A DNA stretch of 56,019 nucleotides from Seminavis robusta (lineage: Eukaryota; Bacillariophyta; Bacillariophyceae; Naviculales; Naviculaceae): assembly GCA_903772945.1 (NCBI GenBank), contig CAICTM010000623.1:1-56019 (forward strand), in the 5' to 3' direction. Shown here in pieces: positions 30,390-41,717 of this stretch. The stretch's first letter is position 1. Each line of letters starts with the position of its first letter. The position numbers and the translations under genes were made by a program. The notes beneath the pieces were generated by a model. That model was not told the DNA's origin. It searched no databases and worked only from the letters and a program-made list of their open reading frames with translations.

Positions 30390-32953
30390 ATGACCGACCC
30401 TCTGATATTGCACCGCTTCCTGCAAGAAGGGGGAGCAAATTCTGCCACTGCAACAAATGCCCCAACCACCGCTGACGCAGTTGAACCGACCAGTCCCAAC
30501 GATACGGCTGTTCTCGTCAACACACTGCTGATTTATGGAATCCTTTTCATAATCATTTCACTCCTTTTCTGCTGGTTGCGACTTCGGAATCCTCGTGTCT
30601 ACAATATCCGAGGATGGGTGAAAGATATTAGATGCAAACTGGCCAAGAATCAGTTTGGATTCTTCAGCTGGGTCTTTGAGCTGAATGACATTCCCGACAA
30701 GCAATTTATGGAACAGTGTGGAATGGATGCATTATGCTTGGTCAAGATACTGCGATGGGCATTCAAGGTGTCAGCCGTGAGCGCTCTAAATGCCTTGTGG
30801 CTGATCCCTGTTTATGGGTCTAGTAAAGATTCACCGGAAACGGCCTACATCACCGATTACATTGCCTCCATTACCGTGTCACACGTGCCACCAGGCAGTC
30901 CGAGGTTGATTGCAACCACCATTGCTACCTACATTGTCTTTGGGGCTGCCTTGTACTTCTTATACCAAGAGTTTGACTGGTTCCGACAACACCGCTTCCG
31001 ATGGTTGCATCAGGCCAAACCAAGAAACTACACAGTCTACGTTCATGGGATCCGAGACGAGTTCAAAGCAGACTATGATTTGGCGGACTATTTTCAAGAG
31101 AGCTTTGGTCTCGGTCGGGTACAAGAAGCTCATTTGAGACTCGACACACCCGAACTGCTCGAAATGACCATGAAACGACAGGCTCTTATCAAAAAGCTAG
31201 AGCATGCCATCAATATCCAACAAGTCAAGAACGAAACACCAACTCACAAAGTCAATGGGGTACAAGTGGACTCGATTGAAGCTTACGCCGACGAGCTGCA
31301 AGAAATGAACCGAGAGATTACCGAAAGAATCGAGTTTTTGGAAATTGGAGGGTACGATTCAGACGACACAGAAGCTCAAATGATGGAGAGTGCACGTCAC
31401 GCCGAGGGAGGCCCGTTGGATGGAGGTTTCTTGACTTTCTACAATCTCAGCAGTACTCAAGCTGCACGACAAATGAATCACGCTCGAATGCCATTTGAGA
31501 TGCAGGTGTGGGAAGCTCCAGATCCTGAAGGTGAGGCTCCCAGATAGATCTTGCGTTTCAGTGTGTGCTACCGTGACGTTGCTAACCAATGTCTACTACC
31601 TTTTCTTTCCGCCGCACCCAAGATGTTCTTTGGCCAAATGTGGGCAAGAAACATGCTGAAATTCAGGTTGGCAAACTAACATCCTTGGTCCTGACAATCA
31701 CAATCTGCTTGCTTTGGACTATTCCAATCAGTTTCTTCTCCGGGTTATCATCCGTTGAGGGAATGGAAGAACAGTTCGATTTCATCAAGGAAGCAAACGA
31801 AAAGTACCCTGCTCTTAGAGCAATCTTGGCACAACTCGCACCTTTCTTGGTTGTCATTGTCAATGCGCTGCTTCCTGTCATTTTGAAGGCTCTTTCCGTA
31901 AAGGAGTGCCACATCTCCAACGGGGCGGTCCAAGCCTCTTTGTTTACCAAACTCTCCTATTTCATGGTGATTCAAACGTAAGTGTTGTTTTGAAGACGCT
32001 CATGCGCTAGGAATCAAACTGTCAGCTCACCAGCAAAGCCTGCCTTCGACGTCAGATTCTTCGTGTCGGCACTCGCAGGGAGTCTTGTGTCGCAGTTGTC
32101 TCTCCTGGCCGAACAGCCAACCCTCATTGTGGAAGTATTAGCAAACGAGCTCCCAACAAAATCTACGTTCTTCATCCAGCTTGTATTCATCAGCACGGTG
32201 CTTGGCCTGGGCATTGAACTGTTAAGGGTTGTCCCTGTCATTATGGCTTCCCTAAGAGGATGTTTGGGCCCCAACTTGACCGAAAAAGAGCGCAACCAAC
32301 CATGGCTCTTCTTCAATCCCCTTGCGGTGCCACCAGTCTTCAACCATGCTTCAGTGCTGTCCAATGTGGTCTTGTTTTGCATGATCTTGTTTGTTTACGC
32401 AGTGATTGCACCGCTGACTGCTATCTTTATGGTGCTAAGTTTTCTGGTTCTCGCTGCCGGTTATCGTCACCAGTTGATTTACATTTACCCTGCTACTCAG
32501 GAGAGCGGCGGAAGACTTTGGATGAGTTTTGTGGGCATCATCCTGAATTGTATGCTCGTGGCTGAAATCGTTATTATTGGTCTCCTTGCATTGAAGCAGA
32601 GTGCAGTGGCAGCGATCCTTGTGGCCCCAGTCATTGCAGTTACAATGTTGTTCAAGTCCTATATCAACCAAAGACACTTTCAGTCGATGGAGTGCTTGCC
32701 ATCACATGAATGCCACAGGAAGGATATTTCCAGTGACTTTTACATTACGGAGAGCTTTGAAGACTTGTACGTTCAACCAGAGTTGCTAGTCAAGGAAGCG
32801 TTTCCTGAGAATGCCTCTGGCAAACTCCGCAAGATGATCTCCCTGGTGGAAAGAAGGAAGCCAAGCAAGAAAAAGAAACGAAGGAAGAGAGGACTCCCCC
32901 AGGAAGTGAAAGGGGGAAGAGGAGGGGGGGGGACCCCGCCTGCTAGCATTTGA
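30390..32953 (+). CDS. OSCA/CSC1-type (DUF221) mechanosensitive cation channel-like protein
   Basis: Three exons, 30390-31530, 31623-31977 and 32056-32953, with introns of 92 and 78 bp (GTGAGG and GTAAGT donors), give 797 residues. Phases fit at both junctions and rebuild family sequence: WEAPDPE|DVLWPNVG, like the APEP-DxxW element before the pore part, and FMVIQT|FFVSALAGS. The first membrane segment is at about residues 41-65 (LLIYGILFIIISLLFCWL), with two more by ~190 (TTIATYIVFGAALYFLY). A cytoplasmic domain at ~210-380 includes the conserved YTVYVHGI and FGLGRVQEAHL. Seven further hydrophobic segments follow in exons 2 and 3, including SLVLTITICLLWTIPISFFS and LVVIVNALLPVILKAL. Plant OSCA and yeast CSC1 relatives are calcium-permeable, osmotically or mechanically gated channels. 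The C terminus ends in a strongly basic tail (KPSKKKKRRKRG) and a poly-Gly run, unusual for the family. Confidence 0.9.
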
Positions 32954-33429
32954 TTTCATCGTTGCTTTAATACTAGTAGTTGTAGGTTACATTCTACATT
33001 GCACGTTCTGGCTACAACTGGTACCAGGTACCGGAGGTGCGAGGAGTCTTCAATGATTGGCTGTGGATGGGGCATGGGGTTAGTTCGCACTGAACCCCGT
33101 GCCCGGAACGAACCAGTTCCATCAGTGGCACTTGCTTTTACAAGTCAGCTGAAGCATGGCCAAGCAACCTAAATCAGAAGTCTCCAGCTCTACTTGCTAC
33201 CGTACAGTAGCTAGTTTCTTGTTCTACTTGTTGGCCAGGGGTGGGAGACAAGGCACAGGAACAAAAGCAAACAGCGTGGGAGTGAAGTTTTTCATGGATC
33301 TTTTGCGCCCGGTTGAAGCTCCACGTGGAGAGCGCCACGCGGCATGATCCATCAAACACCCAACGACACCATTGACACCAACCAAAGCCGACAATAGCAA
33401 TAGATATCGATTCGATTCAGAGGACAACA
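32954..33429. other. Intergenic between two plus-strand genes
   Basis: No gene seen; contains GGTACCAGGTACCGG near 33021-33035. Holds the promoter side of the EF-hand gene. Confidence 0.5.
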
Positions 33430-34426
33430 ATGATGCTGAACAGAAAGACTCTTCTTGTGTGCATCTTACTGGCCGTGACTGCCACCTGCCGAGCACAATA
33501 CGACGACTATCCTGATTATCAAGATTATGCGAATGAATACGAGGGCGAAGACAATCTTTATCAAGGTGGGTTTTTGATTGGATGGTGGGATTGTTGGTCT
33601 GCATAAATGGATTCTTTGGTTCTTTCCTTTGACGCTCATCGCATTTGATGTCTCATCCGCACTTGCCTCCACCGTATCCCCATAACTTTTCACAGGATAT
33701 GCGGAAAGACAAGAGCAAAAAGCCGTCGGGTAAGATCCTGGTTTGGGGCTGAATCGCTGAATCAACCCCACCGCAAACCGGAGACTATCTGCATGAATCA
33801 GGACTTCACTCACAGCTGCCTTGTTTCCCTTATTCCCTTCGCTTCACGTTGATTGGTTGGCGTTTTCCAGTGGCGGCGGCGGAATGGGTATTGGCAAAGT
33901 TATAGTATGTTCGGCTTTTTCCTGGATTGCGGGTGCCAAGGTTCATTCGGACCGTGTCACCAAGAAGCTGAAGAATAAATTCCAAAAGGAACAAAAGCAA
34001 CTCTACACACAATATTACAATGATGTATATAAGCTGACGGAAGCAAAACAGGATCTGGAAAAGTACATTGAACAACTCAGTGAGACCCTAAAGCAAACAG
34101 AAAAGAAGCACGAGCTGGAGGCAATGCAGAGGGATTATGAGGAATTCAAACAACCCGACATTGACGGCGATGAAAGGATCAGCCGAGCCGAGTTCAACAT
34201 GTATGTCAAAAATTACCTCGCCAACTACCCGGGGCTGTCAGAAAAGGACTATCCAAAGTTCGAAGACTTTGATCACGATGGAGATGGATACGTTAGTTTC
34301 CAGGAATACTCGCAACAGATGGCATTACAAGCCCAGCAGGCCGAGCTAGAGCAGCTGTACGGACAGGGTAGTGGTGGATCAGAGAAAGCAGAGGCGCTCA
34401 AGGGATTATCAGGCAAGGCATATTGA
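33430..34426 (+). CDS. Secreted EF-hand protein with coiled coil
   Basis: Three exons, 33430-33565, 33696-33729 and 33871-34426, give 241 residues; the middle exon has only 34 bases. Junction phases agree (Gly codons split at both introns). A signal peptide is clear (RKTLLVCILLAVTATCRAQ). Then come an acidic Tyr/Asp-rich stretch, the Gly run plus hydrophobic segment (GGGGMGIGKVIVCSAFSWI), the block GAKVHSDRVTKKLKNKF, and a long coiled coil from about residue 90 to 145. Two EF hands follow, with loops DIDGDERISRAE and DHDGDGYVSFQE; both have ligands at positions 1, 3, 5 and 12, so calcium binding is expected. The C terminus is Gln/Ala/Gly-rich. It is the long paralog of the gene at 21997, sharing the ALYTQYYNDVY motif and intron phase. 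Role unknown; a calcium-binding protein of the secretory route or outside is inferred. Confidence 0.85.
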
Positions 34427-35306
34427 AGAAAGAGGATCGTACCAAAATGTACTATACAAATATTCAGCTACTGGTTTATGTTCCAAAGCAATTCCTCTAC
34501 CAGGATGGCTGCTTTAGTGCCTCTGCGATTGCGGCCTTGCCATTGGGTTGGTCTTGTTCCTTCTCCCTTTTCAAATTGCCGGAGTGTTTCGATGAAGTTT
34601 GAAGGCCAAATGAGCCTTGGTTGCTGGTATATTAGTTTTTAGAATGTATCTTGTTCGCGTGAGGACCAATACGAACAAAGGCATGCATTGGATACCTTCA
34701 AGTGCATGTCAGAGAGATTGTAATCACTAAGACTGAGGACTCGCTTACTTGAACCAATGAACAATTATTGCAGCAGGGAGTTTCAGATGCTATCGCGGCT
34801 GCTATTTCTCAGGCTAGCTACTACATACTCCCTAGCTAGCTAGAGTAGTGGTTACAAACTCGGGGATTCGTTCTACCATACAGAGTCAGTTCTCCGTGCA
34901 AAACCTAGCTAGCGCTAGCTAGCTCCCTCTTTGTGTCGGGATGTGAAACGAACACTTTTTCGTTTTGTGGTGGCCCAGCAAGCTGGGTTTGCTAGAATGC
35001 TCAGGTGAGATTCTTGAGCTCGAAGCCAGTTCACCCCGACCGACATGCAACTACAATGAGATAGAAGCGAGTATTCACCTATATTCTGTGCTTTCTTCAG
35101 CACTTCAATCAGAGGTTTCAGGATGAAAGCAAGATTTAGATAGGTTTAGACAACACCTTTGATCAACCCAAGAAAGTTGATAGGTGTGTGGGAGTTCGTT
35201 GAAGAGCTAACTTAAAAAAGTCGACCAGTCAATCGGGGCCAGTTTGTCGCAAAGAGTCCTCTCATCAAGTAAAAAGATGAACCTTTCCCAACGTGGCAGA
35301 ACACGC
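34427..35306. other. Intergenic between convergent genes
   Basis: No gene seen. CTAGCTAGCTAG words occur near 34833-34845 and 34907-34922. Confidence 0.5.
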
Positions 35307-35678
35307 CTAATAGTCACCGCCGTCGCCGCCGCCTCCGAACATGTCACCGCCACCGATATCGGCTTCTTCCTCTTCTTCTTCTTCAGGCTTTTCTTCTTCT
35401 GCGGCTGCACCACCACCGCCGCCTCCGCCGCCACCACCACCGCCGCCACCGCCGCCGGGTGTTGGTGTATATGTTTCTACCCCCTTCTCTGCACTGGTCA
35501 ACACCTTGGCAAACAGCGCCGCCATTGGGGCGCTCACGCTGTTGCCGCTGGCAGTTGCTACCGCTTGCAGCTTTTCGGCATTGACTTCATCGGTACTTCC
35601 AACGATAAGACCGCACAGAGAAGCCACAAGGTCTTCTTTCTGCGAGTCTGATAGACCTTCTAAACTCGTTAACGCCAT
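35307..35678 (-). CDS. RPLP1: P1-type acidic ribosomal stalk protein
   Basis: Single exon, 123 residues from the ATG at 35678; the frame is open upstream from a non-ATG codon. The N-terminal ~70 residues follow the P1 plan: a hydrophobic helical start with LVASLCGLIVG, then VNAEKLQAVATASGNSV and PMAALFAKVL, the last being the FAKAL-like P1 hallmark. P1 forms dimers with P2 on the P0 stalk of the large subunit and recruits translation GTPases. The hinge is a run of about 16 Gly in place of the usual Ala/Pro-rich hinge, encoded by an imperfect GGC/GGT/GGA tract. The tail is a seven-Glu run followed by ADIGGGDMFGGGGDGGDY. The usual final SDDDMGFGLFD is absent. Whether this is normal for diatoms I cannot check; the frame and Glu run argue against a simple sequencing error. 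Confidence 0.85.
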   Translation of the reverse strand: MALTSLEGLSDSQKEDLVASLCGLIVGSTDEVNAEKLQAVATASGNSVSAPMAALFAKVLTSAEKGVETYTPTPGGGGGGGGGGGGGGGGAAAEEEKPEEEEEEEADIGGGDMFGGGGDGGDY

Positions 35679-37650
35679 GGTGAGATGCAATTTGAACAGT
35701 TTGCTGGGATGCAGCCAAAGCAAAGCAAAGGTTGTTGCGTCCGCATTTCAGTAAGAGGTAACTTGACTCATGACTGAACCCCAAACAAACCATGATTCAA
35801 TAGAGATGAAGTTAACGACTGTATAAGCCAGTTCAGCTATCAAAACTGTGATTGCAGACCAGCATCGCAAATGCTTCCGTACTCGTACGTGATCTTTGCT
35901 ATTCAACCAACCGTTTCGGTTGCGCCACGTCAGGTCACTATCCGAACCTCTCTTGAACAGCCTGCTGGAAAGTTTCATTTTCGAAGAAAGCTCGCGGGTA
36001 AAGGCATTTAAAGACCAATTGAGCAAGTCAAAAGGGAGGGGTAGCATACATGTATTCACTGCAAACGCAAAAGAAACCATTATGCCTACGTGCCTACCAC
36101 TGGCCACATGGCTTCCATTGAGCTACGTGTGCACCTACGTATTGAGCTCGTATTGTCACTTCTGGTGGTGGGTGGGAAAAGGGCCATGGTGCTGGAAGGG
36201 AATAGCTGGCAACATCAACATCACTGCTGGCTCTCAAGGCTGAGGGCAGACAGTCTGCCGACTGGTGGAGCTATTGGAAGGATATCGTACTTGTTCGTAC
36301 CCATCCTTTGTTTTGCTTCTTGGGTCGTTGCCCCCCTCATTCCGAGTGTGTCGTGAAAAGAAGTCAGAGGAAAAGGCAAGTGGAGGGTCTGGACTTGAAA
36401 GTCATAGAAGCACAAGCCCAATTAGAACAATGAGTTACGGATTGCTAGCTGATGGGACTACCGTACTTTGGAAGTCCCTTCGTTACTGCTACTAGCCTGG
36501 TGCGTCAAGGGCAGCTTCTCCAGACCATTCTGCAGAGATCAAGAACTCACCAGCTCTTCTTATAGGAGCAATAGGTCGGAACAACCTGTAAGAAACTCCA
36601 GATGGCTGTGGTTTCAGTCCAAGGTCCAAGACAGCCAAACCGCGCTGCAGTACCGGTACCACCTGCACCTGCAGTGATACTTTACCTCTCGTGCCTCTTT
36701 TTCAACCAGCTTCGTCTTTGGTCTTGCTAGCCATTTAGCCAGGTACCGGTAGGAGGTAGTACGGTACTAGCTATTAGTAGTAGCTGTCTACTCCCTGTAT
36801 TGTTCCGGAATGTACCACACTGGTGCTAGCTAGACTACGTGTCGGCACATACATGTAGATACTACAGGTCCGCATGCACAGTCCACAGAGCTGTAAAAGA
36901 GTGCTTGACCCGAGCGAAGAAGGGATTTTATCAAGACTTACTTATGTTTCTTCTCGTCCCCCAACCTTCTTTTACTGGACAATACAGCTTGAACCATGGG
37001 ACCACCATTGCTCACAAAGGGTCAGGGTCTCTATCTCTTGTACTGAGGAGGGGCTATAAAGAATGACATTTCAATAATGCAAATATTCTGAAGTTCACCC
37101 GCTGAAGGAAGATGCCTTCGCTGGTCAGAAAAAGAGAACACCGAGGCACCACGTCAGCACCTAGCTAGATTGTCCAGGCCATTGAGATCGCCACTGCCTG
37201 GTAATAAACAGCCCAACAGCCAATCACGGCAGCTGCGAAGGAAGGATGCAATGTGGCGTTCTGCCTGATCATAGAGATCCAGGAATCATCCGGCTACTGA
37301 CCATCCGCCTCTCGCCTCTCTGCTCTCTGCGATCCTCCCAAGCGTCCTTCTTCTTCACAGCCCATTAATCGTAGCAAAGCCAAGTTTATCATCAGCCCCA
37401 ATTGCCTCCAACATCGTTCACAAGTTGAGCTTCCTCATATAATATTCAAAGAGAGACTGATCCCTGACACCCATTTCTTGTTGAGGAGACAAAAAGACAC
37501 ACAGTTGGTCATTTGCAACACCAGTGTTATCATTTTGTTTTCCTTCTTTGCAGTTTTCCTTCTTTGACATACCCATAATCTGGTCGAATCGAATCAAACA
37601 AACTCTGCTACCCTTGTTTTTATTTAGCAGACTTGACTTGAGCTGCCACC
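35679..37650. other. Intergenic between divergent genes
   Basis: Nearly 2 kb with no supported gene. GTACC and CTAG words occur (for example near 36650 and 36740-36770). The ankyrin start at 37651 sits in a good context (GCCACCATGA). Confidence 0.5.
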
Positions 37651-39062
37651 ATGACGGCCACCATCGAACCCAATGCCCGTCCCACGGGATCTCGTATCCC
37701 CCTGGCCCTCCAAGCCGTGTTTCTGGCATCCAACAGAGGAAAAGATGTCAGCCGGCCACCACCCGACAAGCAAGCCACCAAGACGTACTTTCGAGGATGG
37801 ATGTTCCAAGGATTACGAAAGAAGAAGAAGAAGGGAGGCAGTATTAGTAGTCGCCGCAGCAAAGGAACGCCACAGGAGGACAAGACGGTCAGTGTCACTA
37901 CCAGGGACAGTACCAAGCCTCCCACGGTAGTCCAGTTTGGAAGTGATCCTTCCTTCACGGCAGACAGCAGTCGACGCGACAAACTTGGAAAGTCGAACAA
38001 GATGGGAAGCTCTTCGCAGCTCAGTGTGGGAGCTCCTCCTCCCAAGCCAAAGGTGAGATACCCCATAGCGACAGGCCAGACCAGCATGGCGGACATGACA
38101 ATATAACAGAACCACTGACTGACACCATCTCTCTCAATCTCTCTCTATTTGAATTGCAGCCCGCCGGTCGTCCTCCCATGTCGCCGCAGGCCTATTTGGA
38201 CGTTCTCATTCACTCTCGCGGATATTCCACCCGTCGTTATCGCACACTCCAAACGGGATATTACTCCAAACCCACGGCATTCCAACAAGCCAGTTACAAT
38301 GTCTACCTGGTCAAGCTCGTACGAGCCAACGATATTGAAAATTTGCGTGCCGTGATTCAGGCCGGCATTTCTCCCAATCCGTGTAACGCCTACGGAGAAT
38401 CCTTGGTACACATGGTGGCCCGTCGTGGTGATTTTGAGCTCTTGCGCATGCTCTTGGACGTGGGTACCAGTATTCAGGTTTCGGACGATTACGGTCGTAC
38501 GCCCCTGCACGATGCCTGTTGGGCGGCCAAACCCTCCTTTGAAACGGTAGAACTCATTGCCGACAAGGATATTGCCCTCTTTCACATGACGGATAGTCGT
38601 GGTGCGGTCCCTCTCAGTTATGTCCGACGGGAACATTGGCCTCTTTGGATTGAATTTTTGGAATCCAAAAAGGACCTCTGGTGGCCTCCCAAGACGGAGG
38701 AAGACAAACCGGCACCCTTGATTGATGTAGCACCCAATGAATGCCCCATTCCGGAACCCGAAAATGCTTTGTCCATTGAATTGGCAGGAATGGTAGCTTC
38801 CGGTGTCATGACGGCTGCCGAAGCGGCATTGCTAACGGAGGATGATGACGATGATGAAGACGACTCGGATGAGGAAGATTCGGATGATGAGGACGAGGAC
38901 GATGAAGACGATTCGGAAGCAGATTCCGATGATGACGATTCCGATGATGATGATGATGACGAAGAGAGCTCTTCGGACGACGACGACCTAGCTGGGTTCT
39001 CTGCGGACGATATGGCCAACATGCTATCGCGAGTCCAACAATCCAAGGCTCGTGTACAGTAA
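37651..39062 (+). CDS. Ankyrin-repeat protein with a long acidic tail (paralog of 46595-49017)
   Basis: Two exons, 37651-38052 and 38160-39062, with a 107-bp phase-0 intron (GTGAGA to ATTGCAG), give 434 residues. The N-terminal ~130 residues are basic and Ser/Pro-rich, with a KKKKKGG cluster. An element with YLDVLIHSRGYSTRRY follows. Ankyrin-type repeats cover about residues 185-275: ISPNPCNAYGESLVHMVARR, then DFELLRMLLDVGTSIQVSDD, then YGRTPLHDACWAA. A conserved region after them has PLSYVRREHWPLWIEFLE and PENALSIELAGMVASGVMTA. The last ~75 residues are an Asp/Glu/Ser tract (DDDDDEDDSDEEDSDDED) followed by LAGFSADDMANML. The same layout of [IL]SPNPCN, GRTPxHxxxWA and PExA-xxAxxxxSG is seen at 46595. 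The acidic tail suggests a nuclear or chromatin partner, by inference only. Confidence 0.85.
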
Positions 39063-40571
39063 AATGCTTCCTTCCTTCCTTCCTTCCTTTTCTAGTGAGC
39101 AACACACGCAACCAGGAACCGTAGTGCATACTCGCGCAACGAGAACGGTCAGTCAGCAAAATGAAGACAACATATACAATGTTTGTTTTCGACGACTGCC
39201 CAGGGGTTCCCTCTACAAGCAAGCACTGTTCGGTGGCAACGCATTGGCCACAGCTCGAGAACGCCAGAGGATCCAACACGCTGCACTCATCCCTTCCATC
39301 TCTACACTTCAAAAGCAGCGTGCACCGTCACCTGAGGGAGCTCCCTCGGTTTCAACCCTGTACATCTTGAGACAAGTGTACATACTAGCCCGATATCCCC
39401 CACATGGTAGGATCGGCCAAAACCAACCAACAAAGGCTCAATCTCATGAGCCACCATGAATATGTGTACCTAGCGTAAAAAAAGAAACATACTGACTTTT
39501 ACGTCCACTCATACGGTAGTCCTGTAGCTATTCTGTCCATCTCCACCCGCCCAACTAAACATTAATGTATCAAACTGGGGCTGACACCTGGTTTCTTCCA
39601 GCTATGTATACATGATGGTTACTACCGCGCTGGAGCAAGCAAAAGCCCTACTGGATAAGCTGGGTTCTTTTCAAGGGCCCTGGACTCAAGCTGTGAAAAA
39701 TTGCATTGCATGAATGGCATTCGGCAAACCAAAGCCGGAACAGCAGATACGGTACTAGTAGGAGACATTGTATCTAACCAGCAGGGAGCAGGAGAAAGGA
39801 CCCCGTGTCAGTAAGCACGCTGACAGCAAGCCAGGAATGGCTTGAACTTCAACGAAAGGTGTTCAGTCCATGGGCCCTCCGCCTTTTCATTCTTTCAGCC
39901 ATCCCAGGCTGATTGCTTGGGGTAAAACAAGCAGCGTCCTTCAGCCGACGCGAGAGGACTTTCCGATCGCTCTGTCTTCTCTTCTTTTCTCCAGGCGCAA
40001 CCACGGCAAGCTATTGCGCAGCCGGCCACAGTAAAGCTCTGAAGCCCCTTACCAGCTTACAGCAAGAATGCGCCAAATCGAAGGAGCAGAGCGAAACCAC
40101 GAGCTAGCTATTAATAGCGTTCTCTCCTTGGCGAAGAACAGAGGTGCGAATATTCAATCTTCCGAGACCCAACGATGCCCAACCGGTGCATGGATACAGC
40201 TAGGGATACCGGTACTAGAATCTTGCAAGCTTGATTGTCCACATTTGGGATGGACAAGCAAAGGATCTCGACGGCAGCTGCTACCAGCGTCATAGAGTAT
40301 GAGAGATGCTTTGCGCCAAACTTATTTTATTAAAACCATGTTACACTTTTCAACTATACCACAGCAACTCCATCCCACCACAGCACGGCCCGGATGAAAC
40401 GAGCGGTCCTCCAGTGTCACCATCATTTTTGATATTTTAGTAATCTTTCACATGCAGTTCTCTTCACGTATTCGGGCACTTTTTCTTGTCAATGATCAAT
40501 CAACATTTAAGATGATCTCCCCTTGGTACGCATTTGTCTTCAGGTCGTCGGAAAAGTTGGCAGCACAATGT
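39063..40571. other. Intergenic between convergent genes
   Basis: Starts with a (TTCC)n run at about 39067-39088, directly after the stop. No gene seen. Confidence 0.5.
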
Positions 40572-41717
40572 CTAACCAGAGGGTTCTCCTGATTCATCCT
40601 GCTGCTTGGTAACGGTGGCAGCGTATTGATCGCTGACCTTACACTGGACACCGACAAAGTTGGTGACAGTACCAGAGGCATCACGCAAAGCGGCAATGAA
40701 GAACTGGTTCCAGAAGGTGGTGCCGTCGACACGGTAGTTGAGCAAGCAAACACTCATGTCGTTACCCTGTTCGATGGCCTTGCGGATGTGCTCCACAGCC
40801 TTGGGATCGGTCTCGGGTCCTTGCAAGAAACGGCAGTTACGTCCCAAGATTTGATCAAGGGAGTAACCGGTAAGGTTGAGGAATCCTTGAGAGGCGTAGA
40901 CAATCGGGTTGTCGGGCAAGGAAGGATCGGTAACCACAAAGTTCTGCTGGGCAGTTTGCAGGGCCTTGATGAAAGAGAAATCAGGATCGTCCAAGACCTT
41001 GTTGGCGATACCCTGAGTGGAGGCAATCAATCCTTCGTCTCCACCGCCTCCCTTTTGACGGAAGAGCTTCTCTGCTTGGTCGGCACCCAAGTGAGTCTTA
41101 ATGGCATTTCGAAGCTTCTCGTTCTCATCCTTCAACAAACCAACGGATTGTTGGAGAGATTCCAACAAAAACTTTTTGCGGACACGGCTCTTCTTGGCAT
41201 CTTCCTTGGTCTTCCTGTTCGATAATTAAAATATAAATCAGAAAAATCATGGTGAGCAAGGAAACAGGGGTAGCAGCACTCTGACAACACAGGCCAACGG
41301 GGACTCCCTAGAACAACCCAACCCACAAGTGCTTAGCCCGCTTCAGGAGAGACCAATTACAAAGACTTACTTGTCACCTTTCTTCTTCTTCTTCTTGGCG
41401 GCATACTCCAGCTGGTTCTTCTTTTGGGGCTTCTCCTTGAAGGGAACAGCCTGAGCAGTGGGGACAGCCTTGACAGCAGCGTTTCCCATCACCAGAGCTT
41501 CCTTGGAGGGATCAGCAAGATTGGTGGTATCCAAACCACCTCCAGCAGGAGTCGGAATGAACCCACCATCGGTCTTTTTGGAGGCAACAATCTTAATGTT
41601 CTCTCCCTCACCAGAGTTCAACATATCGTCTTCCCTCTCCTCACTGAGGAAGATGGTGTCTCCCTCGGGAGTAAACATGACATCACTGAAGATGTCATCG
41701 AGATTCAAGGCAGCCAT
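40572..41717 (-). CDS. AUREO: Aureochrome (bZIP-LOV blue-light photoreceptor and transcription factor)
   Basis: Two exons on the minus strand, 41717-41371 and 41214-40572, with a 156-bp intron (GTAAGT to AACAG), give 329 residues; phases fit (a Lys codon is split). Residues 1-100 are acidic and Gly/Pro-rich and probably activating or regulatory. The intron falls just before the bZIP. The basic region reads KKKKKKGDKKTKEDAKKSRV then RKKF; the leucine zipper begins LLESLQQSVGLLKDENEKLR. A LOV domain at about residues 196-310 has the flavin-binding GRNCRFLQGPETDP with the adduct Cys at about 243, NPIVYASQGFLNLTGY, and the final strand FVGVQCKVS with its Gln, so a working FMN photocycle is expected. 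Aureochromes control light-dependent gene expression and cell division in diatoms and their relatives. Oddity: the bZIP signature Nxx[AS]AxxSR is TKEDAKKSR here, so Thr replaces the usually invariant Asn. Confidence 0.9.

Noticed and set aside
35341..35754. Pro-rich plus-strand frame opposite the P1 gene
   Set aside because: Poly-Pro arises from the reverse complement of the poly-Gly hinge.
38618..39046. Ser-rich minus-strand open frame
   Set aside because: It is the complement of the GAT/GAC/GAA acidic tail of the ankyrin gene; such tracts automatically open the antisense frame.
40626..41225. 199-codon plus-strand frame opposite the aureochrome
   Set aside because: Antisense shadow of exon 2; the LOV and bZIP motifs are on the minus strand.
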